Source: Gammaproteobacteria bacterium (GTDB lineage Bacteria > Pseudomonadota > Gammaproteobacteria > HK1). From it: a stretch of DNA of 64,000 nucleotides. The notes beneath the pieces are model-generated. The model did not search any database, was not told the origin of the DNA, and saw only the letters and a program-made list of their open reading frames with translations. The stretch is from contig JAJFJT010000023.1 in assembly GCA_021773795.1 (NCBI GenBank), positions 33,147 to 97,146 on the forward strand. The letters are read 5' to 3'. The translations under genes were made by a program, and so were the position numbers. Positions 1 to 8,897 of this stretch are shown here, one piece after another. The first letter of the stretch is position 1. Each line of letters opens with the position of its first letter.

Positions 1-101
1 GTCGCACGTAATAGTCAATCTATTGCGAAGAGCAGTAACGATAAGGATGGACATCTTTGGGCGCAAGATACGAGTCCACGAATAGATCAGAGCTTCCTTA
101 G
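1..101 (+). repeat. Dispersed repeat R1, copy 1 (cut by window start)
   Basis: This stretch matches, in inverted orientation, bases 41937-42030. Bases 49-101 also match 16945-16995. Shared blocks are ATTGCGAAGAGCAG, GGGCGCAAGATACGAG and the end CAGAGCTTCC. The repeat ends about 8 bases before the next gene starts. No coding function is visible. It looks like a short non-autonomous element or IS-end relic. Confidence 0.75.
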
Positions 102-109
102 GGAATGTT

Positions 110-559
110 ATGCGTATTTGGGTTGATGCGGACGCCTGTCCGAATGTGGTCAAAACCATTCTGTTTCGTGCCGCAGAGCGGGCGTGTATTCAGTTGACTC
201 TGGTGGCCAATCAGTCCTTGCAGACGCCACCCTCCCCTTATATCAACAGCGTGGTAGTGCCGGCTGGTTTTGATGTGGCCGATGACCGCATAGTTGAATT
301 GGCAGAGGCTGGTGATCTTGTGATCACAGCTGATATTCCGCTGGCAGCGGCGGTGGTGAACAACGGTGCCCTGGCACTGAATCCACGCGGTGAGTTGTAT
401 ACCGTGGAAAATATCGGTGAGCGCCTTGCAGTGAGGGATTTTATGGATGAGTTGCGCGGTAGTGGCGTGGTAACCGGTGGTCCTCCAGCCCTTGCCAAGA
501 GCGATCGCCAAGCCTTTGCCAATCAACTGGACCGTTTGCTGGCGAAGCGGGGACGGTAG
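110..559 (+). CDS. yaiI: YaiI/YqxD family protein (UPF0178, DUF188)
   Basis: The 149-residue product is the normal length for this family. It opens with the family signature [11 protein letters not shown] and carries a later ITADIPLA block, the conserved Asp-rich positions that suggest a PIN/NYN-like nuclease fold. The biochemical role of the family is not established. It is a soluble cytoplasmic protein with no signal peptide or membrane segment. The ATG at 110 is the only start that preserves the signature. The gene stands alone, with repeat R1 just upstream and about 160 bases before the helicase gene. Family assignment is firm and function is unknown. Confidence 0.88.
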   Translation: MRIWVDADACPNVVKTILFRAAERACIQLTLVANQSLQTPPSPYINSVVVPAGFDVADDRIVELAEAGDLVITADIPLAAAVVNNGALALNPRGELYTVENIGERLAVRDFMDELRGSGVVTGGPPALAKSDRQAFANQLDRLLAKRGR

Positions 560-721
560 CTGTAAAGCCGAAGGGCCCACGCCGTAGCTCGCAGCGGTGT
601 TATGATACGCAGTTGCGTTGCTTTCTAATCCTGTCAGGCCGGTCAGCGGCGCGCCCTTACTTAATAATACGTTTCGTCGGATGAAGCCGGTGGGACATTC
701 ACCGCTTTGAGGTGCCCGCTG

Positions 722-2623
722 ATGGCTTCCGAACCTTCATCCCCCGATTTTAGCCAACTTGAACTTGCGCCTGAGGTGTTGCGTGCGGTGCAGGGGCTAG
801 GCTACGAAACCCCCACGCCGGTTCAGGCGCAATGTATTCCGCATCTGCTGGCGGGCCATGACATGGTGGGCCAGGCCCAGACCGGTACGGGCAAGACCGC
901 GGCCTTTGCATTGCCATTGCTTAGCAAGATTGACGCCAGTCGGCGTGAGCCGCAGGTGTTGGTGTTGGCACCGACCCGGGAATTGGCGCTGCAGGTGGCT
1001 GAGGCCTTTCAGAGCTACGCACGCTATCTCAAGGGATTTCACGTATTGCCACTTTATGGTGGCCAGAATATCGAAACCCAGTTGCGCCAGCTCAGGCGTG
1101 GCGCGCACGTGGTGGTGGGTACCCCTGGGCGGGTGATGGATCATCTGCGGCGGCGTACGTTGTCGCTGGCAGGGTTGGCGACGGTGGTACTTGACGAGGG
1201 CGACGAGATGCTGCGCATGGGTTTCGTCGATGATATCGAGTGGATCCTGGAGCAGGCACCGAAAAAACGTCAGGTGGCGCTGTTTTCCGCCACCATGCCG
1301 GCACCTATTCGTAAGGTAGCCGGTCGCCACCTGAAGGATCCGGTGGAGGTCAAGGTAGCGTCCAAGACCGCGACCGTTGCTGCCATTGTGCAATCCCATT
1401 GCATCGTCAATCGCCATCAAAAAATGGATGCGTTAACCCGTTTGCTCGAAGTGCAGGAATTCGATGCGATGTTGATCTTCGTGCGCACCAAAACCGCGAC
1501 CACTGAGGTGGCGGAGAAGTTGCAGGCCCATGGTTTCGATGTGGCGGCGATGAATGGCGATATGAATCAGTCCATGCGCGAGCGGGTGATTAGCCGCTTG
1601 AAGAAGGGTGATCTGGATATCGTGGTGGCCACGGATGTGGCGGCCCGTGGACTTGACGTAAAGCGCATCAGCTACGTGCTTAACTTTGATATTCCCACCG
1701 AACCCCAGGCCTATGTACATCGCATTGGGCGCACGGGCCGGGCCGGGCGTGCGGGGCGGGCATTATCCTTCGTGCAGCCCCGGGAACGGCATTTGCTCAA
1801 GGCCATTGAACGCGCCATCGGACAGCGTATCCAGCCCATAGAATTGCCCACAGCAGATAATCTCAGCGAGCATCGCATCGATCGTTTTGTTGCCCGTGTG
1901 CAGGAAACACTCAGCGGTCAGAAACTGGATTTCTTCTACCGTCTGGTGGCACGTATTGAGGAAGAGCACGCCATGAGCGTGACGGATATCGCTGCTGCGC
2001 TGACCTTCCTGAGCCAGGGTGAGCGACCCTTTGTGGTTCAGGCCCTTAAGGCACCACCGGCCAAGAAGCGCCGCGAGCGTGAGCCGGCACCGCGTGCACA
2101 GTCCCGGCCTACACGCGAATCTCGGCCGCCGCGCGAATCGGCACCGCGTTCTCCGTCCAGGCAAGCTCCTGAAGCCGAGACGCGTTCCGAACCCCGGCGC
2201 CCGCGTGAGGTTCGGAAACACGATGATGATATTCCACGGATTTGCTATCGCGTGGATGTAGGTTCTGCTCACGGGGCCTCTGCGCGGGAGATCGTGGGCG
2301 CTATCGCCAATGAGGCGGGGCTGGATGGCCAATATATCGGACGCGTGGATATTGGCGACGAACATAGCACCGTGGAGCTGCCCGAGGGCATGCCCCACGA
2401 TATCTACCAGCACCTGTGCAAGGTCTATGTCTGTAACCGGCAACTGAATCTGCGTATCCAGGACGTACCCGCTCACGGAGAGCGACTGCCTTCCAAGGCG
2501 CCTAAACGGGTAGTGCCGGACACGTCGCCCCGAGTCAAAAAGAAAAAGAAACCGGCTGCCGTACGGCGGGCAAAAAGGCGTAAGGAAGAGCGAAAAAAGC
2601 AGGCTAAATCGCAGGGGAAATAG
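722..2623 (+). CDS. deaD: DEAD-box ATP-dependent RNA helicase DeaD/CsdA
   Basis: This is a cold-shock type RNA helicase that remodels structured RNA during ribosome assembly and mRNA decay. The core shows the Q motif (TPVQAQ), motif I AQTGTGKT, PTRELALQ, TPGR, SAT, ARGLDV and HRIGRTGR. An RNA-binding DbpA-like RRM domain follows (about residues 505-585), after an Arg/Pro-rich linker. The C-terminal tail is very Lys/Arg-rich, as in DeaD. Motif II reads DEGD rather than DEAD, which is unusual. I chose ATG 722 because a GAGGTG Shine-Dalgarno sits 8 bases before it; an upstream in-frame TTG at 707 overlaps that site. The gene is followed closely by cfa. Confidence 0.93.
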   Translation: MASEPSSPDFSQLELAPEVLRAVQGLGYETPTPVQAQCIPHLLAGHDMVGQAQTGTGKTAAFALPLLSKIDASRREPQVLVLAPTRELALQVAEAFQSYARYLKGFHVLPLYGGQNIETQLRQLRRGAHVVVGTPGRVMDHLRRRTLSLAGLATVVLDEGDEMLRMGFVDDIEWILEQAPKKRQVALFSATMPAPIRKVAGRHLKDPVEVKVASKTATVAAIVQSHCIVNRHQKMDALTRLLEVQEFDAMLIFVRTKTATTEVAEKLQAHGFDVAAMNGDMNQSMRERVISRLKKGDLDIVVATDVAARGLDVKRISYVLNFDIPTEPQAYVHRIGRTGRAGRAGRALSFVQPRERHLLKAIERAIGQRIQPIELPTADNLSEHRIDRFVARVQETLSGQKLDFFYRLVARIEEEHAMSVTDIAAALTFLSQGERPFVVQALKAPPAKKRREREPAPRAQSRPTRESRPPRESAPRSPSRQAPEAETRSEPRRPREVRKHDDDIPRICYRVDVGSAHGASAREIVGAIANEAGLDGQYIGRVDIGDEHSTVELPEGMPHDIYQHLCKVYVCNRQLNLRIQDVPAHGERLPSKAPKRVVPDTSPRVKKKKKPAAVRRAKRRKEERKKQAKSQGK

Positions 2624-2651
2624 AGCTTCACCTACACAGGAGGGATTCCAG

Positions 2652-3911
2652 GTGACGGAAAACGGAGTAAGGGGTCAGGGGTTGGGGATCTATCTGCTCT
2701 CCCATCTGTTCAAGCGTTTCATCCAGAAAGGCACCTTGCGGGTTGTCGACGCTAGCGGTGAGGTGCATGAGTTCAGTGGCTCCCCGGAGCCGCTGGCGAC
2801 CATCCGGCTGCACCGGGCTGATCTGCCGCGCAAGCTGTTTCAGAATTTCGAGCTCCACCTTGGTGAGGGCTATATGAACGGCACCATCACCTTCGTGGAT
2901 TGCACCCTGGAAGGCTTTATCGGGCTTTTCTCGATCAATCGCAGGGGTATGGCCTCCCATCCGTGGCAGCAGGTGTTCCGACGGATCTCCCGGCTATTGC
3001 GAGACTTCCAGCAGCACAATCCCATTGGCAAGGCGCAACAGAACGTCGCCCATCACTACGATCTGTCCCGCGAGCTCTACCAGCTATTTCTCGATGAGGA
3101 CATGCAGTATTCCTGCGCCTACTTCCAGAGGCCGGAAGATAGCCTCGAGGTCGCACAGCAAAACAAGAAACGCCATATCGCTGCCAAACTGGGGTTGGCC
3201 GATGGCCAGCGCATCCTCGATATTGGTTGTGGCTGGGGCGGGCTCGCCTTTGATCTGGCCCGTCGTGCCGATGTGGAGGTGCTGGGGGTGACGCTTTCCA
3301 AGGAGCAGCATCGCCTGGCCAGCGAACGTGCCGTGCAGCTGGGGTTGGATGATCGGGTCCGTTTTGAGCTGATGGATTATCGCAAGGTAACGGAGCGCTT
3401 CGATCGCATTGTCTCCGTGGGCATGTTCGAGCATGTGGGGGTTAGCCGTTACGATGAATTTTTTGCCCGCATTTATGAGCTGTTGGTGGACGATGGCCTG
3501 GCGGTGATGCATTCCATTGGCCATATGAGTCCGCCGGGCACCGCGAGCTCATGGTTACGCAAGTACATTTTCCCGGGGGCTTATTCACCCGCACTTTCCG
3601 AGGTTTTCGCGGCTACAGAGCGCCAGCATCTCTGGGTCAGCGATGTGGAGGTGCTGCGGCTGCACTATGCCGACACCCTGGTGGAATGGATCAAGCGCTT
3701 CAAGCAGAACCGGGCGCGTATTGCCGAGCTCTACGACGAGCGCTTTTGTCGCATGTGGGAGTTTTACCTCATCAGCGTGGAAAGCATGTTCCGTACTGGT
3801 GCCCAGATGGTGTTTCAGATGCAGCTCTCGCGTATACGCGATGCCGTACCGCTAACTCGCGACTACATGCTGGATAGTGAGCGACGCTATATTGAGGCCG
3901 AGAAGGACTAG
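2652..3911 (+). CDS. cfa: Cyclopropane-fatty-acyl-phospholipid synthase
   Basis: The enzyme transfers a methylene group from S-adenosylmethionine to unsaturated acyl chains of membrane phospholipids. The 419-residue product has the SAM-binding motif LDIGCGWGGL, the YSCAYF block holding the active-site Cys, SVGMFEHVG with the bicarbonate-binding Glu, the MHSIG His region and the C-terminal CRMWEFYL segment. It starts at GTG with a strong AGGAGGG site 8 bases upstream. The gap to deaD is only 28 bases, so the two may be cotranscribed. The N-terminus is somewhat longer than in the E. coli enzyme (382 residues). A repeat element fills the region after the gene. Confidence 0.95.
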   Translation: MTENGVRGQGLGIYLLSHLFKRFIQKGTLRVVDASGEVHEFSGSPEPLATIRLHRADLPRKLFQNFELHLGEGYMNGTITFVDCTLEGFIGLFSINRRGMASHPWQQVFRRISRLLRDFQQHNPIGKAQQNVAHHYDLSRELYQLFLDEDMQYSCAYFQRPEDSLEVAQQNKKRHIAAKLGLADGQRILDIGCGWGGLAFDLARRADVEVLGVTLSKEQHRLASERAVQLGLDDRVRFELMDYRKVTERFDRIVSVGMFEHVGVSRYDEFFARIYELLVDDGLAVMHSIGHMSPPGTASSWLRKYIFPGAYSPALSEVFAATERQHLWVSDVEVLRLHYADTLVEWIKRFKQNRARIAELYDERFCRMWEFYLISVESMFRTGAQMVFQMQLSRIRDAVPLTRDYMLDSERRYIEAEKD

Positions 3912-3971
3912 CCGCTCCACATATGTAGGATCTTTAAACTCATTGAATAATAAGGGAACGTTCCGAGTTCA

Positions 3972-4221
3972 GTAGGTCGGGTTAGCGACAGCGTAACCCG
4001 ACACCAAGCTTAGGTAGAACCTATAAACCTCCCTTCGTCATCCCGGATGTAGCAGAGTGGAAATCCGGGAACCAGGGAACGAAGGCGCTACATGGCGAGC
4101 GTCATCGACCCATGAACTTTCATCCAGATCGCCTTCACCCCCCAGGGTTATTCGCTTCGCTCACCCTGCGGACCGCCTTTTGAGCGTTGTTGTCGGGTTA
4201 CGACACGCTAACCCGACCTAC
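3972..4221. repeat. Palindromic-end TIR element (about 250 bp) in the cfa-ybhB gap
   Basis: The 427-base gap 3912-4338 has no gene. It holds two inverted copies of a 31-32 base sequence, at 3972-4003 and 4191-4221. Each is itself a hairpin with the 9-bp stem GTCGGGTTA / TAACCCGAC (3976-3984 with 3994-4002; 4192-4200 with 4209-4217). Between them lies a smaller imperfect dyad, TCCCGGAT...ATCCGGGA. Similar GTAGGTCGGGTTAGC-type repeats are common between genes in proteobacteria. I see no transposase, so this is a non-autonomous REP/MITE-like unit. Confidence 0.75.
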
Positions 4222-4338
4222 CCGCCCATCCTAAACGAGAGGCCTTAACTGGACGGGCTAAACTCGGGTTGATGCCTGTTTTTTATACGGATTAAGAACT
4301 AACGTATGAGCCGCTCCATTACCATTGGGAGGAGAGCC

Positions 4339-4815
4339 ATGACCTTGCAACTGACATCTACCGTATTCAACGACGGGCAGGAAATCCCGTCGCTTTATAC
4401 CTGTGAGGGGCGGGACATTTCGCCGCCACTGAGTTGGGCCGGGGTGCCCTCCGGTGCTCGAGCCCTGGCGCTCATCGTTGATGATCCCGACGCCCCGGAT
4501 CCCAAGGCTCCGATGATGACCTGGGTCCACTGGGTGCTGTTTAATATCCCACCGGATAGTGTTGGATTGGCAGAGGCTATTGCGCCTGCGGATTTGCCCA
4601 TAGGCACCGAAGAGGGCAGTAACGACTGGCAGCGGACCGGCTATGGTGGTCCATGTCCACCCATAGGGCGGCATCGTTATTTTTTCAAGCTCTATGCCCT
4701 GGACAGGGTGCTCGAAGGACTGATGACACCGGACAAGAAGCAAGTGGAGGCGGCCATGAAGAGACATGTGCTTGCCAGTGCCACCCTGATGGGTAGCTAC
4801 CAGAAGTCTGGTTAG
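4339..4815 (+). CDS. YbhB/YbcL family protein (PEBP-like, Raf kinase inhibitor-like)
   Basis: The product belongs to the bacterial phosphatidylethanolamine-binding-protein fold family. Motifs seen are YTCEGRDISPPLSW, the ligand-pocket DDPDAP, the MMTWVHWVLFNIPP strand and GGPCPPIGRHRYFFKLYALD. Length is about 158 residues, as usual. Start ATG 4339 is chosen because GGGAGGAGAG lies directly upstream; an earlier in-frame ATG at 4306 has no such site. No signal peptide is visible, so it is probably cytosolic. The ligand is unknown for this family. The pyrophosphatase-like gene follows within 30 bases, so they may form an operon. Confidence 0.9.
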   Translation: MTLQLTSTVFNDGQEIPSLYTCEGRDISPPLSWAGVPSGARALALIVDDPDAPDPKAPMMTWVHWVLFNIPPDSVGLAEAIAPADLPIGTEEGSNDWQRTGYGGPCPPIGRHRYFFKLYALDRVLEGLMTPDKKQVEAAMKRHVLASATLMGSYQKSG

Positions 4816-4844
4816 CGCTCGTGTCGGCTGATCGAGTAGGTGAT

Positions 4845-5318
4845 ATGGGCGCGGTGCCCGGACTTGAAGTCGTCATTGAGATTCCGCGCGGCAGTTGCCT
4901 TAAACGCGGGCACGGCGATCAGCTCGATTTTCTGTCTCCCTTTCCATGCCTGCTTAATTATGGCGCTATCTACGGCTATATCGGCGGCGACGGTGATCTG
5001 TTGGATGCCATGGTGCTGGGTCCGCGTCTGGCGCGCGGTACCCGGGTGCGAGTCACCGCCTATGGCGCCATCGGCTTCACCGACCGAAACGTCTACGACG
5101 ACAAGCTGGTGTGCAGCCAGCGCCCGCTGACCCGCTGGCAACGCCGGTGGGTATTACTATTTTTTCAATGCTATGCTTTCGGAAAACGCTTGCTCAATTT
5201 CTGCCGTGGCTGTTCCGGTCGTACAGTTTGCGAGGGCTGGGGCGATGCTAGGGCCGCGCTTGCCCGTGCCCGCCCAAGGCAAACAGAGAAATGGAGTGGG
5301 CTAACGATTCCCTTTTGA
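4845..5318 (+). CDS. Divergent soluble inorganic pyrophosphatase-family protein
   Basis: The product resembles family I pyrophosphatases: VVIEIPRGS, LLNYGAIYG, the Mg-binding triad spacing GDGDLLD, TDRNVYDDK and a C-terminal FFxxYxxxK...EGWGDARAAL segment. By alignment to the E. coli enzyme from memory, the metal-binding Asp residues and one Lys are kept. The Arg of the VDRF motif, one active-site Glu, and the Lys next to the C-terminal Tyr are not. Activity on pyrophosphate is therefore likely but not assured. ATG 4845 has an AGTAGG site upstream; GTG 4821 is the alternative start. Spacing from the YbhB-type gene suggests cotranscription. Confidence 0.75.
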   Translation: MGAVPGLEVVIEIPRGSCLKRGHGDQLDFLSPFPCLLNYGAIYGYIGGDGDLLDAMVLGPRLARGTRVRVTAYGAIGFTDRNVYDDKLVCSQRPLTRWQRRWVLLFFQCYAFGKRLLNFCRGCSGRTVCEGWGDARAALARARPRQTEKWSGLTIPF

Positions 5319-5321
5319 AAT

Positions 5322-5375
5322 CGAGGCCGGGTTTCATCCCATGTATCGGCGCGTGGCATACTCGCGCCCATGAAA
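5322..5375 (+). repeat. 54-bp direct repeat, left copy
   Basis: This matches 8898-8951 with 5 mismatches in 54 bases. The right copy contains the lipA start codon and its first two codons. Here the same ATGAAA leads to a stop after seven codons, so it is not a gene. The two copies bracket the cyclase/IS block. Confidence 0.85.
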
Positions 5376-5514
5376 GGGGTGGCCACGTAAAGATCGTGAA
5401 CTGGTCAAAAAATACTTCCTCCTCCCTCCGTTCCCTTTTTTGGCCCAATTAGGCAAGGGATGTAACAATGCGAGAACTGAACTTCCCCCGTCTTTTTCCC
5501 TATTCACTACCTGC

Positions 5515-7290
5515 TTAAAGCTGCATTGCTCCCCTAGTCTCTTTGGCTTTATAAAGAGACAGATCAGCATGCTTGAAGATTTCGTCATATGAGGAGCCAT
5601 TGTCTGGATAAATACTTACGCCAATGCTGACGCCAATTTTTACGTGGTGTCCGTTAATTTCAAAGGGCCGTTTTAATTCAGATAGCAAGCGGTTTCCAAC
5701 CTCTTGAATCTTGCTCGATGGATCAATCATTTCCAGCAGAATAATAAATTCATCGCCACCCACGCGTGCCAACATATCCACATCCCGTAAGCATGGGAGT
5801 GCACGCTGAGCGACCTGTTGAAGTAAAATATCACCCACATCATGCCCATAGCTATCATTAACCTGCTTGAAATAATCCAAATCCATCATCATCACTGCAA
5901 ATCTGTGTTGGGTGCGTTTCCCTATGTTCAGGGCATGCTTCATTGCATTATTAAATTGCCTGCGATTTGGCAGGCCGGTTAATTCATCTTCATTGGAGAT
6001 TTTTTCAAGCTTCTCTTCCAGACGCTTTCTTTCAATGATGCCTGCCAGAGCATTAGAAACTGACTCAAGAAAGCGCAGCTCCAGTGGTGATGATTCATGA
6101 CCAGACTTTATATACAAATTGATAACCCCAAGAACGCCCTGTTTTTTCATCACTGGTATGCAGTAATGCCCATGAGGTTCCATGCCTTCTGGTTGAATCG
6201 TATGATCATGATCAATGCAGCTTTTATGAATAATTGTTCTTGATTGGGCGGCCTGACCGCAAAGACAGGTACCAAAATCAAGCTTGTTGCAGGTGTTAAC
6301 TACAGAAGAATCAAGGTTCTTATGGGCAATCATTTGCAGTGTTTCATTGTTACTGTCAGCTAAATAAATGGACCCCTTATTTTCAAAAGAGAGCCATCTG
6401 TTATCAAGCAGAACATTAAGCGTGTAATCAAGTGTCTCGTTAAGGGTGTACTTCTCAAGAGTCACTGCAAGGATTGAAAACAGAGTCTGATCAATCTCAG
6501 ATTGCTGATCAGAAATTTTTTCTGCTTTTCTGGCTGCAAAATAGGCCTCATCCAACAGTGCTGCAATAAATGTTCCACCTTGAATCAATAGTGAGATCGC
6601 CACTACAACGCCTGTCAGAAAATAGGGATTTATAAGGACAGAATAATCCTGTGTTGAACTCTGCGACAAAAATGTCACGCCAGCCATCGCGGTATAATGC
6701 ATAGATGAAATCGCCAGGCCCATGACGATGGCAGCAGCGATTTTCATTTTGATTTGAGAAAAGATCACCGTATCCCTGAGATAGTTCGCAATAAATAGTG
6801 AGGCCGATGCAGCGATGATTGCGATCACGATGGAGAGAACGACAATTGCAGGTGAATAACTCATACTTGCACCCATTCTCATGGCTGCCATGCCTGTATA
6901 ATGCATTCCTGCAATGCCAAAACCTACAATAGTGCCTATGGAAACAATCTTTCCTGCGCTTATCACCCCCCTACTTCGTAAAGGCAATATCGCAATAGAG
7001 CATATGGCTATCGCCAAAAAGAGGGAAAGTATGGTTAATGTAACATCATAATAGACTTGAACAGGAAGCTGGAATGCCAACATTGCAGTAAAGTGCATGG
7101 TCCATATTCCTGCGCCCAGACTCATGCCAAAAACCAGGCACCGCAATGTAGCCCATAGCATGTTTTCAGAGGAGTAGATACGGGGAACTGTGGCAAGTGC
7201 CACGAATGAGGAAAGAATCGCCACGGCAACAGATATGGCTACGAGCAACAGATCGTATGTACCGCTTAGCATTGTTGCACTTTCTTCCAT
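5515..7290 (-). CDS. MHYT-GAF-GGDEF diguanylate cyclase
   Basis: This membrane-bound enzyme is predicted to make c-di-GMP. The N-terminal third holds about seven hydrophobic segments with three MHYT-type motifs (MHFTAML, MHYTGMA, MHYTAMA), thought to bind copper and sense a gas or redox signal. A GAF domain with several Cys/His (about residues 270-420) follows, then a GGDEF domain ending the 591-residue chain. The catalytic motif GGDEF is intact, and RDVD five residues before it matches the product-inhibition I-site. No EAL domain is present. A GGGGAA site precedes the ATG. Base composition is clearly more AT-rich than the flanking genes and the neighbours are IS relics, so recent acquisition is likely. 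Confidence 0.93.
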   Translation of the reverse strand: MEESATMLSGTYDLLLVAISVAVAILSSFVALATVPRIYSSENMLWATLRCLVFGMSLGAGIWTMHFTAMLAFQLPVQVYYDVTLTILSLFLAIAICSIAILPLRSRGVISAGKIVSIGTIVGFGIAGMHYTGMAAMRMGASMSYSPAIVVLSIVIAIIAASASLFIANYLRDTVIFSQIKMKIAAAIVMGLAISSMHYTAMAGVTFLSQSSTQDYSVLINPYFLTGVVVAISLLIQGGTFIAALLDEAYFAARKAEKISDQQSEIDQTLFSILAVTLEKYTLNETLDYTLNVLLDNRWLSFENKGSIYLADSNNETLQMIAHKNLDSSVVNTCNKLDFGTCLCGQAAQSRTIIHKSCIDHDHTIQPEGMEPHGHYCIPVMKKQGVLGVINLYIKSGHESSPLELRFLESVSNALAGIIERKRLEEKLEKISNEDELTGLPNRRQFNNAMKHALNIGKRTQHRFAVMMMDLDYFKQVNDSYGHDVGDILLQQVAQRALPCLRDVDMLARVGGDEFIILLEMIDPSSKIQEVGNRLLSELKRPFEINGHHVKIGVSIGVSIYPDNGSSYDEIFKHADLSLYKAKETRGAMQL

Positions 7291-7352
7291 GTCTTCCCCA
7301 TCAGCGATGCATCAAAATTAAAGTCCAACCTAGATTAATAGAAAAAGTACTC

Positions 7353-7880
7353 TCAAATAGCGGTTTGTACAAGATTATTATGGTTTTTGGTTATAGCCAC
7401 ATTGCAACCTGCAAGTGCACCACACGCTTCCCTCAAGACCTCGTAAGGTGCTTGATAGTTAAAACACTTACGAGGTCGATTATTTAATAGCTTTTCCACT
7501 TTATTTATTTCACTGGTGGTGACGATGCTAAAGTCAGTTCTTTCTGGGAAGAATCGTCTAATCAAACCGTTCACCTGTTCCACCGAATCTTTTTCCCATC
7601 TGTGGTAGGGGTCACAGAAGCATGAATCAGAGCGGAGCTTTTTATTGATATCCAAGTGCAATACATTCTCGGTGCCATTGTCATAAGTGATGCTTTGGAT
7701 TAGATCAGCGGGATGATTGCCCAAGCGTCTGATAATGACACTTTTTGTTTCCAATGAGGTTTTTTTCTTCAGTAAGGAAATGTTAACCAGGTACGAGGCT
7801 CGTTCAACGACGACATTTAATCCTAGCTTCCTGTCGCCTCCTACCACGGAGTCACTTTCCCAGTGGTCAACGGCCTCCCT
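7353..7880 (-). pseudogene. IS30-family transposase relic (C-terminal part)
   Basis: Reading on the minus strand, the product shows the IS30 catalytic core: HWESDSVVGG, ITYDNGTEN (second Asp), DPYHRWEKDSVEQVNGLIRRFF (Glu) and the LLNNRPRKCFNYQAPYEVL ending. The N-terminal DNA-binding half is gone. The first 20 or so codons of the open frame are antisense of the adjoining IS3 relic, so the true junction lies near 7880. It is inactive because it lacks its HTH region and one end. It records insertion activity beside the cyclase gene. Confidence 0.85.
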
Positions 7881-8145
7881 GCACAGGCATGGACTGCGGT
7901 GTAGTATGAGTCGGAAAGGCAACTGCTGGGACAACGCGGTGATGGAATCATTTTTCAGCCGTCTGAAAGTAGAGCTGGTCTATGCCGAGAATTACAGGAC
8001 AGTGGAAGAAGCCCGGTCAGGAATCGTTGAGTACATCGAGATTTTCTACAATCGGAAGAGACGGCATTCAACGATTGGCTATGTTAGCCCGCATGACTAT
8101 GAACAGAAGTTTGAGCAATTATCCGTGTCTACAATTCGTGGGTAA
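7877..8145 (+). pseudogene. IS3-family transposase OrfB relic (C-terminal fragment)
   Basis: The plus-strand frame encodes HGLRCSMSRKGNCWDNAVMESFF, here quoted in part as SMSRKGNCWDNA, then LKVELVY, the FYNRKRRHSTIGYVSP ending and a stop at 8145. These are hallmarks of the C-terminal third of IS3-family OrfB integrases, including the catalytic Glu of the DDE set. The upstream two thirds are missing; the sequence switches abruptly to the IS30 relic at about 7877. It cannot be functional. Confidence 0.88.
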
Positions 8146-8378
8146 GACCAGTGCCAAAGGGAGATCATAGTAAATGAGTGGCGGCAAATATTACCAATAT
8201 GTTATTGGGGCACTTCGAATGCTTGGAAAACGAACCACCATTAACAATAAGTTGAATAGCGTATTCGCTCATTCAACAGATGACGTTCTTGGGGGGATGG
8301 TGGGAGATGTTATTGCAAAGTTACCGTATAAAGGAATCAATCACGCTGTAATTACACTCACTACTGTCCCGTTAACTT

Positions 8379-8728
8379 TCACAACAAAGCCATCTGATTG
8401 ATATTGCCTGGTTGAACGCGTGTAGGGTCGCCTCTAAGCAAGGCCATCAGATCCCGTTTCTCGAATAGATTGAGCTGAAACAAGCGAAGGATTTGCTGCA
8501 TGCTTTTCTTTAACTTCGACTGGAACTTGATAAATACCAGCAGCAGATAGGCACACATCGTAATCCAGATTTGGGTCATGACCAGCATTCTTGCTGGTGC
8601 CGATCAAAGATTTTATTTTCAGGTTTTGCTTGACCCATTTGAAGAATAACTCCACCTGCCAACGTGCTTTGTAGATATCGGCAATGGTCTTGGCCGCCAG
8701 TTTGAAATGGTTGCTTAGGTAAGAGTTC
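8379..8728 (-). pseudogene. IS4-family transposase relic, frameshifted
   Basis: Minus-strand translation gives LSNHFKLAAKTIADIYKARW, then QVELFFKWVKQNLKIKSLIGTSKNA, a shift of frame near 8590, then TQIWITMCAYLLLVF and a C-terminal RLFQLNLFEKRDLMALLRG with a stop at 8379. This is the C-terminal portion of an IS4-type transposase, with the YREK-like region and upstream catalytic Asp residues lost. A stop codon lies in frame upstream of 8728. It is a decayed fragment. Confidence 0.8.
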
Positions 8729-8897
8729 TAACTCGATAGCTGGATAGCTCACCGGATACGATTCTCATGACACGACTTCCTCGTTTCGTATTATAAGGGT
8801 GTCCACTTTACTTCGTGCTTTGAGGCAATAACCGTGAGCCTATCTTCCATGTCTTCATTTCTTAGTTAGTGGTGCACCTGGAAATTGAATCCATCAC

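Noticed and set aside
98..580. Long minus-strand open frame opposite yaiI
   Set aside because: It is the antisense shadow of a clear UPF0178 gene and resembles no family.
3912..4338. Possible CRISPR or tandem repeat
   Set aside because: Only two inverted copies are present, not regularly spaced direct repeats. I saw no CRISPR array anywhere in the window.
5334..5600. Short minus-strand frames sharing MGASMP-like text with 8894-9076
   Set aside because: The similarity comes from the 54-bp DNA repeat read backwards, not from a conserved small protein.
8174..8401. 75-codon open frame between the IS3 and IS4 relics
   Set aside because: No recognised motif, its end is antisense to the IS4 relic, and the setting is decayed DNA. 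I cannot support it as a gene.
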